64,000 nt of DNA from Liopterus haemorrhoidalis (taxonomy: Eukaryota; Arthropoda; Insecta; Coleoptera; Dytiscidae). A model generated the notes under the pieces. It was not told where the DNA came from. It searched no databases and saw only the letters and a list, made by a program, of their open reading frames with translations. The stretch's first letter is position 1. Each line of letters opens with the position of its first letter. The DNA lies in NCBI GenBank assembly GCA_963971575.1, contig OZ020624.1:27974356-28038355 (forward strand), read 5' to 3'. The position numbers were made by a program, and so were the translations under genes. Below are positions 32,842 to 43,980 of the stretch, piece after piece.

Positions 32842-33482
32842 TTTTTACCGACCGCCAACAAATATAAGGGAGGTATTGTGATCATACCGATTTTGAAGTT
32901 TCGAGATTTCGATGGATCTCCACGAATTGAGGTCCCTACATAACGTTCTGACTATTTTTAGCATGATGTCTGTCGGTCTGTCTGTCTGTCCGTCAGTCTG
33001 TCTGTCTGTCTGTCCGTCCGTCCGTCTGTCTCTCTTTGTACACGTGCAGAGCAAATTCGGCTGAAAGGATTTTAACGAAACTTCATATTTAAGCTTCTGC
33101 TATCAATGGCACGAGTTGATCAACTTTTGGCAAAAATCGGTTGGCTAAAAATGGGAGTTTCCTTGTGTCGATTTTAAGATTTTTGTGAATATTTCACAAC
33201 AAAAAAATATTTCGAAAAAAATTATTGAACAAAAGTTGCTATAAAAGCAATAACTAATAACTTTTATTTGAGACATTTTGACAAAACGAAAAATTTCGAA
33301 TAATTTCTGTAAAATTTTTCGAAATTTTTTCATACTTAAATGTAATGTTTCCATGGTCATGATAAATAATATCTCTCTTAGAAAATATTAGGCCAAGTTA
33401 TTTCTACTCTGCTGGTAGAATGTATTTTATATAAGTACTTTACGATGGCGGTCGGTCCTGTGGTGGCCACAGCTGATTTTTT
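32842..33482 (+). mobile_element. Helentron-like non-autonomous element, family A, copy 4
   Basis: Starts TTTTTACCGACCGCCAAC. It has a (CTGT/CCGT)n core at 32967-33036 and ends GGCGGTCGGTCCTGTGGTGG, then CCACAGCTGATTTTT. The terminal hairpin CTGTGG-tgg-CCACAG is perfect and is followed by CTGA. Confidence 0.75.
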
Positions 33483-33839
33483 CATAGTACATATCGATAG
33501 TTCTTCCACTACTTTGAGGGTTTAAGGAGAATTCTACTTCCTTATCAATGCATATCCTTTCTTCGGACAATATTAAACGAAATTTCCGAATTTTATAAAG
33601 ACTTTATTGGTCTTTGAGTGATCTAATGAAGAAAGTGGTTGGCAAAAGCATGTAACGAATCATCGGTTAACGAATAATCGTTAACGAAGCTCCGTTAACC
33701 GATGATGACACCAATATTTTTAAGGAAATTTTTTGTAGTGGACTTCAACCGAGTTCAGAATAATTGTAACAATCAGTATTCAATATCTAAAGAGAATTAT
33801 CAGAATATTTAAAAATGTAAATTTTAGCGTAGTTTAGGC

Positions 33840-34454
33840 CAGCGTTTCCTAATCTTTTTTCATGGCGGACCGGCAAGTGACCTAGAAAACAACACGCGGA
33901 CCGGCAAGTTAAGAAAGTAATGTGTATCGCAAAAGTTTTATATTTTTTATTGCACTGATTACAAACACAAAAAAAAACAACAAATAAAAAATCACATATA
34001 GTTAGTGAAAAAAGAAACAAATTATTACTTAAGCAACTAGGTTATTACCCGTCAACAATGACGGATTTATAATATAAAAAATTCCATTGTTTGTGTGTGT
34101 ATTTGGTTTTATTTTTTAACGTATCTTAATTTCATCGCCGGTCAGCGAATCACGGGACAGGATATCATCCGTTAGCCAATCACGGGAGAGGGTGTCACCT
34201 GTCAGCCAATCAAGAGACAGGGTGTCCCCAGTTAGCCAATCACGAGAACCTTAGGAAAAATTGACGTCATAATGTTACTGACACTACATACAGACACTTG
34301 CTAATTATATATGGCAGATTCTTAGCAAATAAATCTGCAAATTATTGTTAATATCGGTCAAAAAATATAGCAGTGTCTAGAGTTTCTTGTCTATGCCTAC
34401 GAAATCCTGGACATTTCTGCAAATAATTATATTTGTGGCGGATGGGAAACACTG
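33840..34454. mobile_element. hAT non-autonomous element with 30-bp tandem repeats
   Basis: Ends CAGCGTTTCC and GGAAACACTG, with 8-bp flanks gtttaggc and gttcaggc (one mismatch). 'cggaccggcaag' words near the left end resemble hAT subterminal motifs. At 34137-34250 a 30-bp unit (agccaatcacgggacaggat and following) is repeated about four times. No transposase. Confidence 0.8.
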
Positions 34455-34462
34455 GTTCAGGC

Positions 34463-35084
34463 TACTAGCGAATTCTTCTGGTGATCGTAGCCAGCTGGCT
34501 GACATTTAAATTGTGACAAAATTGTTTTAATATATTTTATAATACCTTTAGCGTTTCGAAGCCAGATCTAACCAGTTTTGTCTTAGTATGAACTATATCT
34601 ATAAGTGCCTTTTTGTAGATTTACAACGAATAATAGATAAGTAGGAAATATGATGGTAAAAATTCAGTATAGGGCACCTAATATTTTTTGGTGCACTAAA
34701 GTACTGTGCACCAAATTGGCTCTGAGCCTTTGCTATCGTCAAGAGCGGATTAGGCGCACGAGAATTTTTAAATAAAAGTTCCATATTAGATTTTTTTTTA
34801 ATTATTATTATTTTTTATATTGTCTCGGAGCTTTTGCTACCTGCAGGAGCAGCTTGAGGGCCCAAGTCGGCCCGAGGAATTTTCAAATTAAAGTTCCAAC
34901 GTTTCGAATTATTTTTATTTTATTATTTACTATCAGTAGACCATTTGCAAAAGCCGATATTCCACCAAAAACTCGTTTTTGAGATATTGGTATCGCTAGA
35001 TTCGTCACCGAAAAGGCTATCGAATTAACTATAAGTTAATTGAAAACAAAAACTATGAACTGCTACAGTGAGAACAGAAAATAA
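34463..35084. other. duplicated non-coding segments, no gene
   Basis: Two diverged copies of a segment (near 34717-34785 and 34822-34893) share 'ggagc/gagcctttgctac', 'gaatttt(c/t)aaat' and 'aaagttcca'. No coding feature was seen. Confidence 0.35.
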
Positions 35085-35515
35085 CGTAATTTTGTAAAAC
35101 CCTCTAGTTTTGTTAACCTTTTATTTGCTAAATGTTTATTTTCCTACAAAAGCCGCTATAAACCCTTTACAATAAAGATAAAAAAATACGTAATTTTGCA
35201 AAACCCGCTATTTATGTTAACTTCCCAGTTGCAAAACCCACTATTTATGTTAACTTCCCAGTTGCAAAACCCGCTAAATGTTTGATTTCTTACAAAAGCC
35301 GCTATAAACCCTTTACAATAAACATAAAAAAATACGTAATTTTGCAAAACCCTCTATTTTTATAAACTTCCCAGTTGCAAAACCCGCTAAATGTTTGATT
35401 TATTACCAAAGCCGCTATAAACTCCTTACAATAAAGTCAGATAATTACGTAATTTTGCAAAAAGTGCTATTTTGGTACTGCCCAGTTGCAAAACCCGTTA
35501 AATGTTTGATTTGAA
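35085..35515. repeat. tandem array, ~125-bp unit
   Basis: About three and a half units contain acgtaattttgcaaaaccc, gctaaatgtttgatttctta and caaaagccgctataaaccct. One unit carries an extra internal duplication of 'cccagttgcaaaaccc'. Confidence 0.8.
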
Positions 35516-36374
35516 ATCAAACATATTTATCAAATATTTATCATTTTATCAAAAATAAAAATTCCACTTAGTTTCGATTAAACGTTTGCAATAGCCTATA
35601 TTTATTATTTGCTTTTGTAGAAATAATTTTACAAATTCTCTCGCAATTCATCACATGAAAAATTCAAAATTTGCTTGTATAAGGGTTATTCTTAAGAATA
35701 CATTCCGGGCCGTTCGGCCCACTGAAGATTCCCTCGATAGTTCAATCCAACCCTACCTACTCACCTTCAATCTGGTACCCTATACTGAACTTAAGCCAGT
35801 TTTGAAATAACGTAGCAAAATGAACATATTTTGATATTGAATATCAGTGTCCATTTTTAACGAAAATTGTACCTTTTCGAAAAGATGAACAAAAACAGTG
35901 CCAAATTTACTTATGTACATTCCAATAGATTATTTTTGTAATGTGATCAATAAATTTTTATAGTTATTTGTATTTTTTCTTACCTTTCACGTTTCCAGGC
36001 GACAGGACACTCACACTCACTTTCAAACACATAATAAATTAATTTAGTAATAAAATAACTATATTTTAGCAAACTTTTGTTTAAATAATAGAATAAAAAG
36101 CACATTTTTCTAACTAATTCACACTAAAAACTACGCAATACTGGATTATGTTATATAACAAAAATATATATTGCTAATTAGGAGATTAGAGATTAACAAA
36201 TTATGGGAAGTCAATTTTGGTATATTTTTTCTTTAAACCAGATCTTTAATTTAAGAAAGAAAACAATATAAATGTTATAAAGGCTATATATATAAACAAA
36301 AGAATTTGCAAAATATGAATATGATGATACTTAAATACTACAAAAAATTATTTAAATGCTACCTATATAAATTT
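35516..36374. other. no recognisable gene
   Basis: AT-rich. 'accctatactgaac' near 35777 echoes 'cagtatagggcacc' at 34665 in inverted form, hinting at a larger element, but its ends could not be defined. Confidence 0.35.
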
Positions 36375-36480
36375 TGAAGAGTGAATTTTCACATATTTCA
36401 GGATTTTGTAGATACTTAATAAGCATAAGAAGCTTCTTGGCTTCTTTAAAGCTGGATGTCTAGGAATACTTTTTTGATGA
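36375..36480 (-). mobile_element. fragment of family B Helentron-like element
   Basis: 'gagtgaattttcacatattt', 'caggattttgtagatactta' and 'ataagaagcttcttggcttc' align with the hairpin end of copy 3 and the fragment at 6758-7000. Confidence 0.4.
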
Positions 36481-36765
36481 ATAGTTTTTTGATAACACTG
36501 GGCAACAAAAAAATATTTTTTGTCTGGTGCCTGGAATATTTCAACGAATTCTTAAATGATTTTTCCTGCTAAATTCGAAAATGACTTAAGTTTTTCTCTA
36601 TCAGATCTAGTTTTCTTACTCTCCTTATCTCAAATTTTTGCTCTAGTAGATGCTAATAAATGCTCATAAAAATATTTTCAACAGTGTACATGTGTTTATA
36701 TTGTTATGTGGTTATATTATTAGTGTTTTTGAGGGAATTAAACAAGACCCTTTCTGTAACATAGT

Positions 36766-37933
36766 CAGAGCTGGGACTTACTTCAAGTAAAATACTTGAA
36801 AAAGTACTTCAAGTATTTTTAAGTACTTCAAGTACTTTTTTTTGGCAATTGTACTTGGTACTGCAAGTACTTCTATAGAAATACTTACTTGATACTTGTT
36901 TTCGAAAATAAGTAGTACTTCAAGTAGTTCAAAGTACTTGAAGTATTAGAAAGTACTTGCAGTAGGTGAAAGTACTTGAAGTAATTGAAAGTACTTGAAG
37001 TAGTTTAAATACTTGCAGTAGTTTCGTAGCAGTTTTTACGCAGTACTTTTAATTATTTTCAGAATTTTAACGGACAAGACACAAGAATGAACAAGTTCTT
37101 TAATGTGTAAATGATAATAGTTGGTTAAAGTCTTAGTGTCTTAGTACTTAATGAATTGAAGTTATAATTTCCATAAATTTCAATTACTTACATTTGTTTA
37201 AATCAATAAAACGAAAAATACGTCTATGTAGTCACCGTTTCAATAACGGAAACGGGAGTTCCGTATTAGTTTGAGGTAGGTCCAGTGTTTTGTCAACTAA
37301 GTGCAGTGGTAAGTTACACCACAACGATATAAATTTATTATAAAAATAAAATTATAATGCGTCTCAATTTGTAATACGAAACTAGATCTGGTTACTTTGG
37401 CGACTGTTGTGGTGTAAACAGACTTTGGCGTATCCGTGTGAACCAATGCTATGATAATATTATAAATGTTTTGTCAAAATACAACATAAAAAATGAACTT
37501 TCCCTGTTAGTTACGTATTACAAAATGAGACAGATAATATTATTATTATTTTCCATCCTTTCTTTTTGTCTCACGATATCCGTGGTCAACTCTGCCTAAC
37601 ATGTCTTCTGACAATAAGTTAGTATAATATTATCGGGTAAGTATAGTATTACTATTATTATTATTATTATTGTACTACATATTTTATATTTTTTTAGTAC
37701 TTGAAGTACTATGTAGTACTTGAAGTATTTTTTAGTACTTGAAGTATTTTGTAGTACTTGAAGTACTTTTTCCGGTACTTGAAGTACATACTTCAAGTAC
37801 TTTTCATAAATACTTGTTACTTCAAGTACTTTAAATTTTTTACCAGTACTTGTACTTGCAAAAGAAAGTACTAGGTGCACTACTTGATACTTGGTACTTC
37901 AAGTACTTTTCATCAGTACTTGGCCCAGCTCTG
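36766..37933. mobile_element. hAT element with AAGTACTT-rich ends
   Basis: Ends CAGAGCTGGG and CCCAGCTCTG inside a perfect 8-bp duplication aacatagt (36758-36765, 37934-37941). The first and last 250 bp consist almost wholly of variants of the palindromic word tacttgaagtactt, dozens in all. The middle 650 bp are unique and non-coding. Confidence 0.9.
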
Positions 37934-38068
37934 AACATAGTATTTTATTGATTCAGAGGGCACATAATGTGAAATAATACAGAGAACGTAATACAATAAC
38001 AAACACAGCACAAATAAAAAATAATAAAAATTGGATATGCACGTAGGCAGAAATGTTTGAGAGAAAAT

Positions 38069-38407
38069 TCAAGGAATAAATTTACGCTTCTTTGCGGACC
38101 GTGAATGTTGAGCAACAGGAGTGTCTCGTTTTAAACACCAGCAATAGTCTGCCATCATCACTGCGTCCCGGTGTCCTTGGTACCGAGTTTCCATCTCCTT
38201 GATGTCCTGATGGAATCGTTCGCCTTGTTCGTCGCTAACATCTCCAAGATTTTGAGGAAAACGATCGAGATGACTAAAGAGAAAATGTATTTTGATGCTC
38301 ATATTCGCGCCAATGTCACGAAAACTTGATATCAAGTCGGTAAGAATGTCTTCATACTTTTCGACATAGTTATGAAAGACTCGTAAATAACATACCCAAC
38401 TCGATTG
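38069..38407 (-). pseudogene. conserved-looking protein fragment of unknown function
   Basis: Minus strand reads SWVCYLRVFHNYVEKYEDIL, SSFRDIGANMSIKIHFLFSH, LDRFPQNLGDVSDEQGERFH, QDIKEMETRYQGH, MMADYCWCLKRDTPVAQ and a basic end KKRKFIP, then a stop. The composition (His, Trp, Cys-rich, no low complexity) and open frame indicate real coding ancestry. I recall very similar C-termini in many unnamed arthropod proteins, probably from a mobile element, but cannot name the family. Its 5' part is cut by the element starting at 38413, and no continuation was found beyond that element. Confidence 0.5.
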
Positions 38408-38412
38408 AAAGC

Positions 38413-39530
38413 TAGGGTGACCACTTTCTTAAGAAGGCAATGCGGGACGGAGCAAAAAAAAAGGTCCTCATCTCCCAAATCCAAGTGAAGAGCCAAAAAA
38501 AAAGGTCCTCACCTCCCAAATCCAAGTGAAGAGCAAAAAAAAAAGTCCTCATCTCCCAAAATCCAAGTGAAGAGCAAAAAAAGGTCTTCACCTCCCAAAT
38601 CCAAGTGAAGAGCAAAAAACAGGTCCTCACCTCCCAAATCCAAGTGAAGAGCAAAAAAAAAAGTCCTCATCTCCCAAAATCCAAGTGAAGAGCAAAAAAA
38701 AAAGGTCTTCACCTCCCAAATCCAAGTGAAGAGCAAAAAAAAGATTCTCACCTCCCAAATCCAAGTGAAGAGCAAAAAAAAGTCCTCATCTCCCAAAATC
38801 CAAGTGAAGAGCAAAAAAAAAGGTCTTCACCTCCCAAATCCAAGTGAAGAGCAAAAAAAAGGTCCTCACCTCCCAAATCCAAGTGAAGAGCAAAAAAAAA
38901 GGTCTTCACCTCCCAAATCCAAGTGAAGAGCAAAAAAAACGTCCTCACCTCCCAAATCCAAGTGAAGAGCAAAAAAAAGGTCCTCACCTCCCAAATCCAA
39001 GTGAAGAGCAAAAAAAAAGTCCTCATCTCCAAAAATCCAAGTGAAGAGCAAAAAAAAAGGTCTTCACCTCCCAAATCCAAGTGAAGAGCAAAAAAAAAGG
39101 TCTTCACCTCCCAAATCCAAGTGAAGAGCAAAAAAAAAGGTCTTCACCTCCCAAATCCAAGTGAAGAGCAAAAAAAAAGGTCTTCACCTCCCAAATCCAA
39201 GTGAAGAGCAAAAAAAAAGTCCTCATCTCCAAAAATCCAAGTGAAGAGCAAAAAAAAAGGTCTTCACCTCCCAAATCCAAGTGAAGAGCAAAAAAAAGAT
39301 TCTCACCTCCCAAATCCAAGTGAAGAGCAAAAAAAAGTCCTCATCTCCCAAAATCCAAGTGAAGAGCAAAAAAAAAGGTCCTCACCTCCCAAGTCCAAGT
39401 GAAGAGCAAAAAAAAAGGGCCTCACCTCCCAAATCCAAAATGCGGGACAAAATGTTAAAATGCGGGACTTTTGCGGGACGCATCTTAATGCGGGACAAAT
39501 TGTTAAAATGCGGGACGAATGGTCACCCTA
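38413..39530. mobile_element. DNA element with TAGGGTGACC ends and tandem core, long copy
   Basis: Same ends as the copy at 32401-32686 (TAGGGTGACC at 38413, GGTCACCCTA at 39530). The core is expanded to about 25 copies of the 39-41-bp unit (cacctcccaaatccaagtga, agagc, A-run). Flanks ttgaaagc and ttgaaaaa are a weak 8-bp duplication. Open frames of 60-127 codons on both strands are repeat artefacts. Confidence 0.85.
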
Positions 39531-40161
39531 TTGAAAAAGCCCTTACAAATAACATCAGTGAAATAGATAAAGTGTTAAAATTTCTAACAGACATAAACAT
39601 GAAAGCACGAATATAGTTAAAATCTCCCTCATTTTGCACTATATTAATATTTTATTAAGCAATGTTATACCACCATATATTGTTGTATTTGTGTTATATT
39701 AACAGTGCTAAGTACTAATGACCTAGTTGTCGATGTACCTGTAAATATTTAAATAAAAAAAAAAATGTGTTATTCCTCTTTGATACGTTAAAAACAAAAA
39801 ACTAAAATAATTCAAACAATAGTTTGAATCATGACGTAAAACAGTAGATGAAGCTTAGACACTTGAATTCGATTCTCGGCTGTTATAAGGCATTTTTTTT
39901 TAGGGAAGCTAAGGTTTTTTTTCTTGGGGGGGCTCAGGTTTATAATAGTGCAATTATACGAAAAATGCATCCCTGTAAAAGGAGTAATTTGGATTTAAAG
40001 GGGAGGTCAAGCACATACCCAGTGAGGTATTTCCTGTAAAGGCATATTTCAAAAATAACAATTTTAATTTTTATTTATAAAATGTGTTTTATTAACAAAA
40101 TATAATACATACAAAAATTACAAATAATTATAATAAATACATAAAATTAAATTAGTTCGTC
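39531..40161. other. region 3' of Trf, no gene
   Basis: AT-rich. AATAAA on the minus strand occurs several times between 40065 and 40140 and could serve Trf as polyadenylation signal. A C/G-run patch near 39900-39940 is unexplained. Confidence 0.4.
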
Positions 40162-40437
40162 TTAATTTTTTCTGAAACTTCTCAGAATAGGATAAATATT
40201 ATCAAATGCCTCCTTAAGGTCTTGTCTAGATTTTGCACCTGTGAAAACAATTTTTCCATTCACAAAAATTAACATTACTAACCTAGGTTTAACCATCCTA
40301 TAAATTAAACCAGGAAATAATTCTGGTTCGTAGCTACTAAATTGTCCGTGCATTTGATTTAAATTTTCTAATTTAATTGGGAATTTTAAATCACAAGTTG
40401 CTACTATATTTTGTATTTTAAAATCCACAAATCTTAC
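40162..40437 (-). CDS. Trf: TBP-related factor 1, exon 4 (second TBP repeat)
   Basis: Follows acceptor 'ttttccag' and reads [60 protein letters not shown] and [20 protein letters not shown], ending LRSFRKN. It is the C-terminal half of the saddle-shaped TBP core. The two DNA-intercalating Phe of this half are present (ELFPGL, LIFVNGK). [26 protein letters not shown] and SFRK are the variants I associate with Drosophila TRF1 rather than TBP. Confidence 0.95.
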   Translation of the reverse strand, partial: VRFVDFKIQNIVATCDLKFPIKLENLNQMHGQFSSYEPELFPGLIYRMVKPRLVMLIFVNGKIVFTGAKSRQDLKEAFDNIYPILRSFRKN

Positions 40438-40604
40438 CTGGAAAAAAGAATAATAATAATTTTTAGGATTTCTTTACGAACATCAAACTGTTCAACGTTC
40501 AAGACTCCATTGTATTATATAAGTATTGAGTGTATTATCAAATGAAAACTAATGATACGTTAACACTTATTTAATTTAATACGTAGAAATAAAAATATAC
40601 TTAC

Positions 40605-40848
40605 GCTGAAACCTAATTTTTGTATAATTCTTGCAAATTTCTTAGCCGCCAACTGTGCGTCTGCTTCATTCCTCGCTCCGGTACAAACAATTTTACCCGA
40701 TTTAAATATTAAAGCCGTTGTCCGAGGTTCTCTAATTCTCATAACAACACCATGAAATCTTCCAGGATTATATTCAGAATTTCTAGTTCGGAAATTAATT
40801 TTTCTAAGATCCAACTCACAAGTAAGGTTCACCGTTGCTACACAATTC
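40605..40848 (-). CDS. Trf: TBP-related factor 1, exon 3 (first TBP repeat)
   Basis: Acceptor 'aattag', donor ttcagc|gtaagt. It encodes [59 protein letters not shown] and [11 protein letters not shown]. This is the N-terminal TBP repeat, with intercalating Phe in GRFHGV and LIFKSGK retained, so TATA-type minor-groove binding is plausible. CELDL and TRNSEY match TRF1, whereas TBP reads CKLDL and ARNAEY. Confidence 0.95.
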
Positions 40849-40906
40849 CTAATTACGAACAGATATTAGGATATTTTTTTAAATATATTTTATAATTAAT
40901 ACCTAC

Positions 40907-40992
40907 TGTAACGTAACACTGCTGTATGGATCATTTGGAGTTGTTTGTGATGGTGTTTGGATAATCATTCCATTTTGTGGGGCTTTTACGGG
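40907..40992 (-). CDS. Trf: TBP-related factor 1, exon 2
   Basis: Acceptor 'cgttccag', donor ttaca|gtaggt. It reads PVKAPQNGMIIQTPSQTTP, then NDPYSSVTL, and the last two bases join exon 3 to give Gln (VTLQ|NCVATV), exactly the start of a TBP core (…LQNIVSTV in TBP). An apparent TAG after CAG lies in the intron. Confidence 0.9.
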
Positions 40993-41046
40993 CTGGAACG
41001 ATAATTTTTTAGTTCGTTATAAAATTTACATGTTACGTTGACTTAC

Positions 41047-41166
41047 TGTTGTAGGTGGGCCCATCGAAGTGTTCCCCCAATCTGGTATTGGTACAGCAGG
41101 AACATTTCTTAGAGGTGAATTTAATATTGCTTTTAATGGAGAAGAAGGTTCTTGTGTTTTATCCAT
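41047..41166 (-). CDS. Trf: TBP-related factor 1, exon 1 (start)
   Basis: Start of a complete four-exon gene coding for 241 residues. TRF1 in Drosophila replaces TBP in the BRF-containing factor that recruits RNA polymerase III and also acts at some Pol II promoters. This exon encodes MDKTQEPSSPLKAILNSPLR, NVPAVPIPDWGNTSMGPPTT, donor acaaca|gtaagt. The Met at 41166 was preferred to an in-frame upstream ATG at 41271 because the added residues look like translated leader. The N-terminal arm is short and lacks the Gln run of TBP. Introns are only 54, 58 and 167 bp. No transposon lies inside the gene. A very divergent TBP is the alternative reading. Confidence 0.85.
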
Positions 41167-42079
41167 TGTAAAATTATTTAACCTCACTTTTTCGACAAAA
41201 TACAATAGAAATAAATAAATTTTTGTATGTTCCCTTAAAATTATACTTGGTTTCACATTTTTGGAGTACACTTATACTTTTTTAGGACTAAACAGGCTTA
41301 TTTTCTCTTATAATATGTTGATATGTCAAACATTAGTAATTTTCAGCCATGCTTTCTAATGCAATGCGATGCGCTGATCGAGTTTTTAATTCTGCGCGAA
41401 CTAAGCGCGGTGAAATATTATTTAAACTTAAATTTCATGCTATTTTACAATATTCCCCCATAAATTTTTATTCATTTGTCTGAAATAGTGTTTTAAAATA
41501 AATGACTAATAAGGGGATCCCCCGTTTCCATAAAAATTTCAGGTGTCCACCATTTTGTTGATCTATGTCATGTCATATTGTTATTTGTTATTTGAATGTT
41601 TTGTTAAAACTATATCCTTTAGATTAAGTGTGACATATTAATATTAATTGTTTAGATTTACTTTAAAATATATTATATGAAATTATATTTACCTAGTACC
41701 TATTAATATTTGTTTATGTAGCAAAATAATGCTAAATAAAGTCAAATCTAATCTAATCTAAATAATACTAATTACAACAAATTTTATCTGTTTCTAGATT
41801 AAATAGTAGTTATTTTAAGAATTTCGCTCACTTGAAATTTGTGAAATAATTGACTTTTAGTAGCTCATATTTCATCAGCTCTGAGTCTTTTTTTATTGTT
41901 TATTTTATTTTATTTTTTTTTTGTCGCAAATATCAAAATTTTAGACCGTAACTCGAAAGTGATCATATATTTGAGAACTAAATAAGACTAAAAATGTATA
42001 AGTATATGAATTTTCCAACAAAACTCTATTTTTTTTTTTCCAAAATTTTGAAATTATGATCAAAAAATTTTTTTTTCCG
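41167..42079. other. region 5' of Trf, no gene
   Basis: Presumed promoter region of Trf next to 41170-41400; no clear TATA box or initiator could be singled out. The rest is AT-rich and non-coding. Confidence 0.35.
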
Positions 42080-43980
42080 ATTTTGTCTAAAATTTAATTT
42101 TAAGCTAATTTTGGGGTGAGGATTTTGGAAAAAATATTTTAAAAATTCATGCTTTCTTAGTTTTTGAGTTAGAGCCGATTTGGGTCAGTTTTTTGTCTAT
42201 AATTCCAAAACTTTTGCCCAAACTTCAAAATAGACCAAATTTTCTTGATCTATGAGCAAAAATACATATTTGTACCAATTTTCAATAAAATCGGAGACAA
42301 ATATTTTTTGCTTAAAAAACACAAATTTTTTAAGGTCTATCCCTTACGATTTTCTTGATTTTTGGCTATTTTCAAGGGTTTTGGATTACTACCCATACAA
42401 AACTTAATAACTGTTTTATTAAGGCCCAATTTTTTTTTTTATACTAAACAATGTATGAGAATTTTGAAAATTCAAACCCCAGATTTCTATCCTTAACCAT
42501 TTTTTAGTTAGGATTTATCAAAATATTCAAAAAAATTAAAATAAAATGAAAAATTTTCAAAAAATTATTTTGTTTCAAAATTTGGTTATAAGTCAATTAG
42601 GACCTCAAGAATTTAAAAATTTCAACCGCAGGTCTTTATTGCATTTAGTTTTTGAGATACGTCCATGCGAAGATGAAAATTTCTTTAAATCAGGCCATAT
42701 TAAAATTTGTCATAATTTTAAAATACGCTAAACGAATAAATTAAGGCCTTAAATTTTTTCTAGACTAAATAAACTACGAGAAACCCAAAAATTATATTCC
42801 CAGGTTGTTTTCTCTAACGGTTTTTGAGTTGTGATTTTTTTTAAATTCACAATTTTCACAAATAATGTAAATTATACCAATAAAAAAATTGTCATAATCT
42901 CAAAACGCATTAAACGATTAAAACTTCAAATTTTTTCTAGACTAAATAAACTACAGAGAATCCAAAAACTTCTACCGCAGGTCACTATCTTTAACCGTTT
43001 CTAAGTTGTGCATTTTTTAAATTCACAATTTTGACAAATAAGTTACATTTTTTGTGAAAATAGTGAATTTATAAAAAATCAAAACTCAAAAATTCATTAA
43101 GACGTAGGGTGCTCCATACATTTGTCCAAGGCTGTATACAGGGCCGGGCCGATCATTTTTGGCGCCTGAGGCAAGATATAAAAATTGCGCCTTTTGATTT
43201 TATCCCCCCCTCCTTTTTTCCACACCCATTTTCTGACCCATCTCCCCTCAAGCCCCTATCTTGTTTCGTAAAAACCTCTACCTTTTTTCATCAATCCTAT
43301 ATTATTATACAGGGTCCGTCAGTTAAACCAAAAATTAAAAATAGGAAATAAAAATAGTTAGGTAAGTATATAATTTTTTCATCAAACTCTTTACACTTTC
43401 AAAGTAAAATTATAAGTGATTTTTTTAACCCTTGCAATATTTTTTAAAATGTTACATTTTGTCACCATCTGTACAAATAATTATTCTGCCATAAAAATAG
43501 AAAGTTCAAATGATTAGATTTTTAGAAAATTTGGCGGGTAAATGTTTAAGATGAGTAAATAGGGATCTTCACGAATTCCTCTGGTTCAGGTCACTTAAAT
43601 CCATAACAGATGTTGGCCATAAATAACATTGAAGCCTTTCTTACACTTGATTTTGGTTGAAACAAGTGCCGTTCAAATACAGCACTACCAGAAATAATAA
43701 AATACTTTTTGGCAAATTTGATAATCACGACTATTTTGGCTCACTAAAAAAGATTCTTTTTGGCGCCTTGATAAATCCGGCGCCTGAGGCGATCGCCTCG
43801 CCGCCTCACCCATCGGGCCGGCCCTGGCTGTATATATCAAAAGTAGCAATATCAGTAAGGCCCCAATTTTTTTCCAAAATAAATAAATCATCAGAAATCC
43901 AAAATAGCAAACAGCAGGTCTTTATCTTTAACCGTTTTATGGATAAGAATATTTTAATTTTCAAAATCAATTTCTTGATG
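42080..43980. repeat. diverged tandem repeats, ~150-bp unit, split by a hAT element
   Basis: The recurrent block is 'ctagactaaataaactac', 'gaaatccaaaa', 'accgcaggtctttatcttta' and 'accgtttttgagttg', seen near 42450, 42620, 42780, 42940 and 43870. Copies are old and unevenly diverged. The last copy is separated from the others by the element at 43139-43826. Confidence 0.55.
43139..43826. mobile_element. hAT non-autonomous element with CAGGGCCGG ends
   Basis: Ends CAGGGCCGGGCCGATCATTT and CATCGGGCCGGCCCTG lie in a perfect 8-bp duplication gctgtata (43131-43138, 43827-43834). 'ggcgcctgaggc' is repeated near both ends. No transposase is encoded. Confidence 0.9.

Noticed and set aside
38412..39319. 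Several 60-127-codon open frames on both strands
   Set aside because: They are produced by the 39-bp tandem unit of the element at 38413-39530, not by genes.
38413..39530. CRISPR-like regular array
   Set aside because: The units are contiguous copies differing mainly in A-tract length, there are no unique spacers, the array lies within transposon ends, and the genome is eukaryotic.
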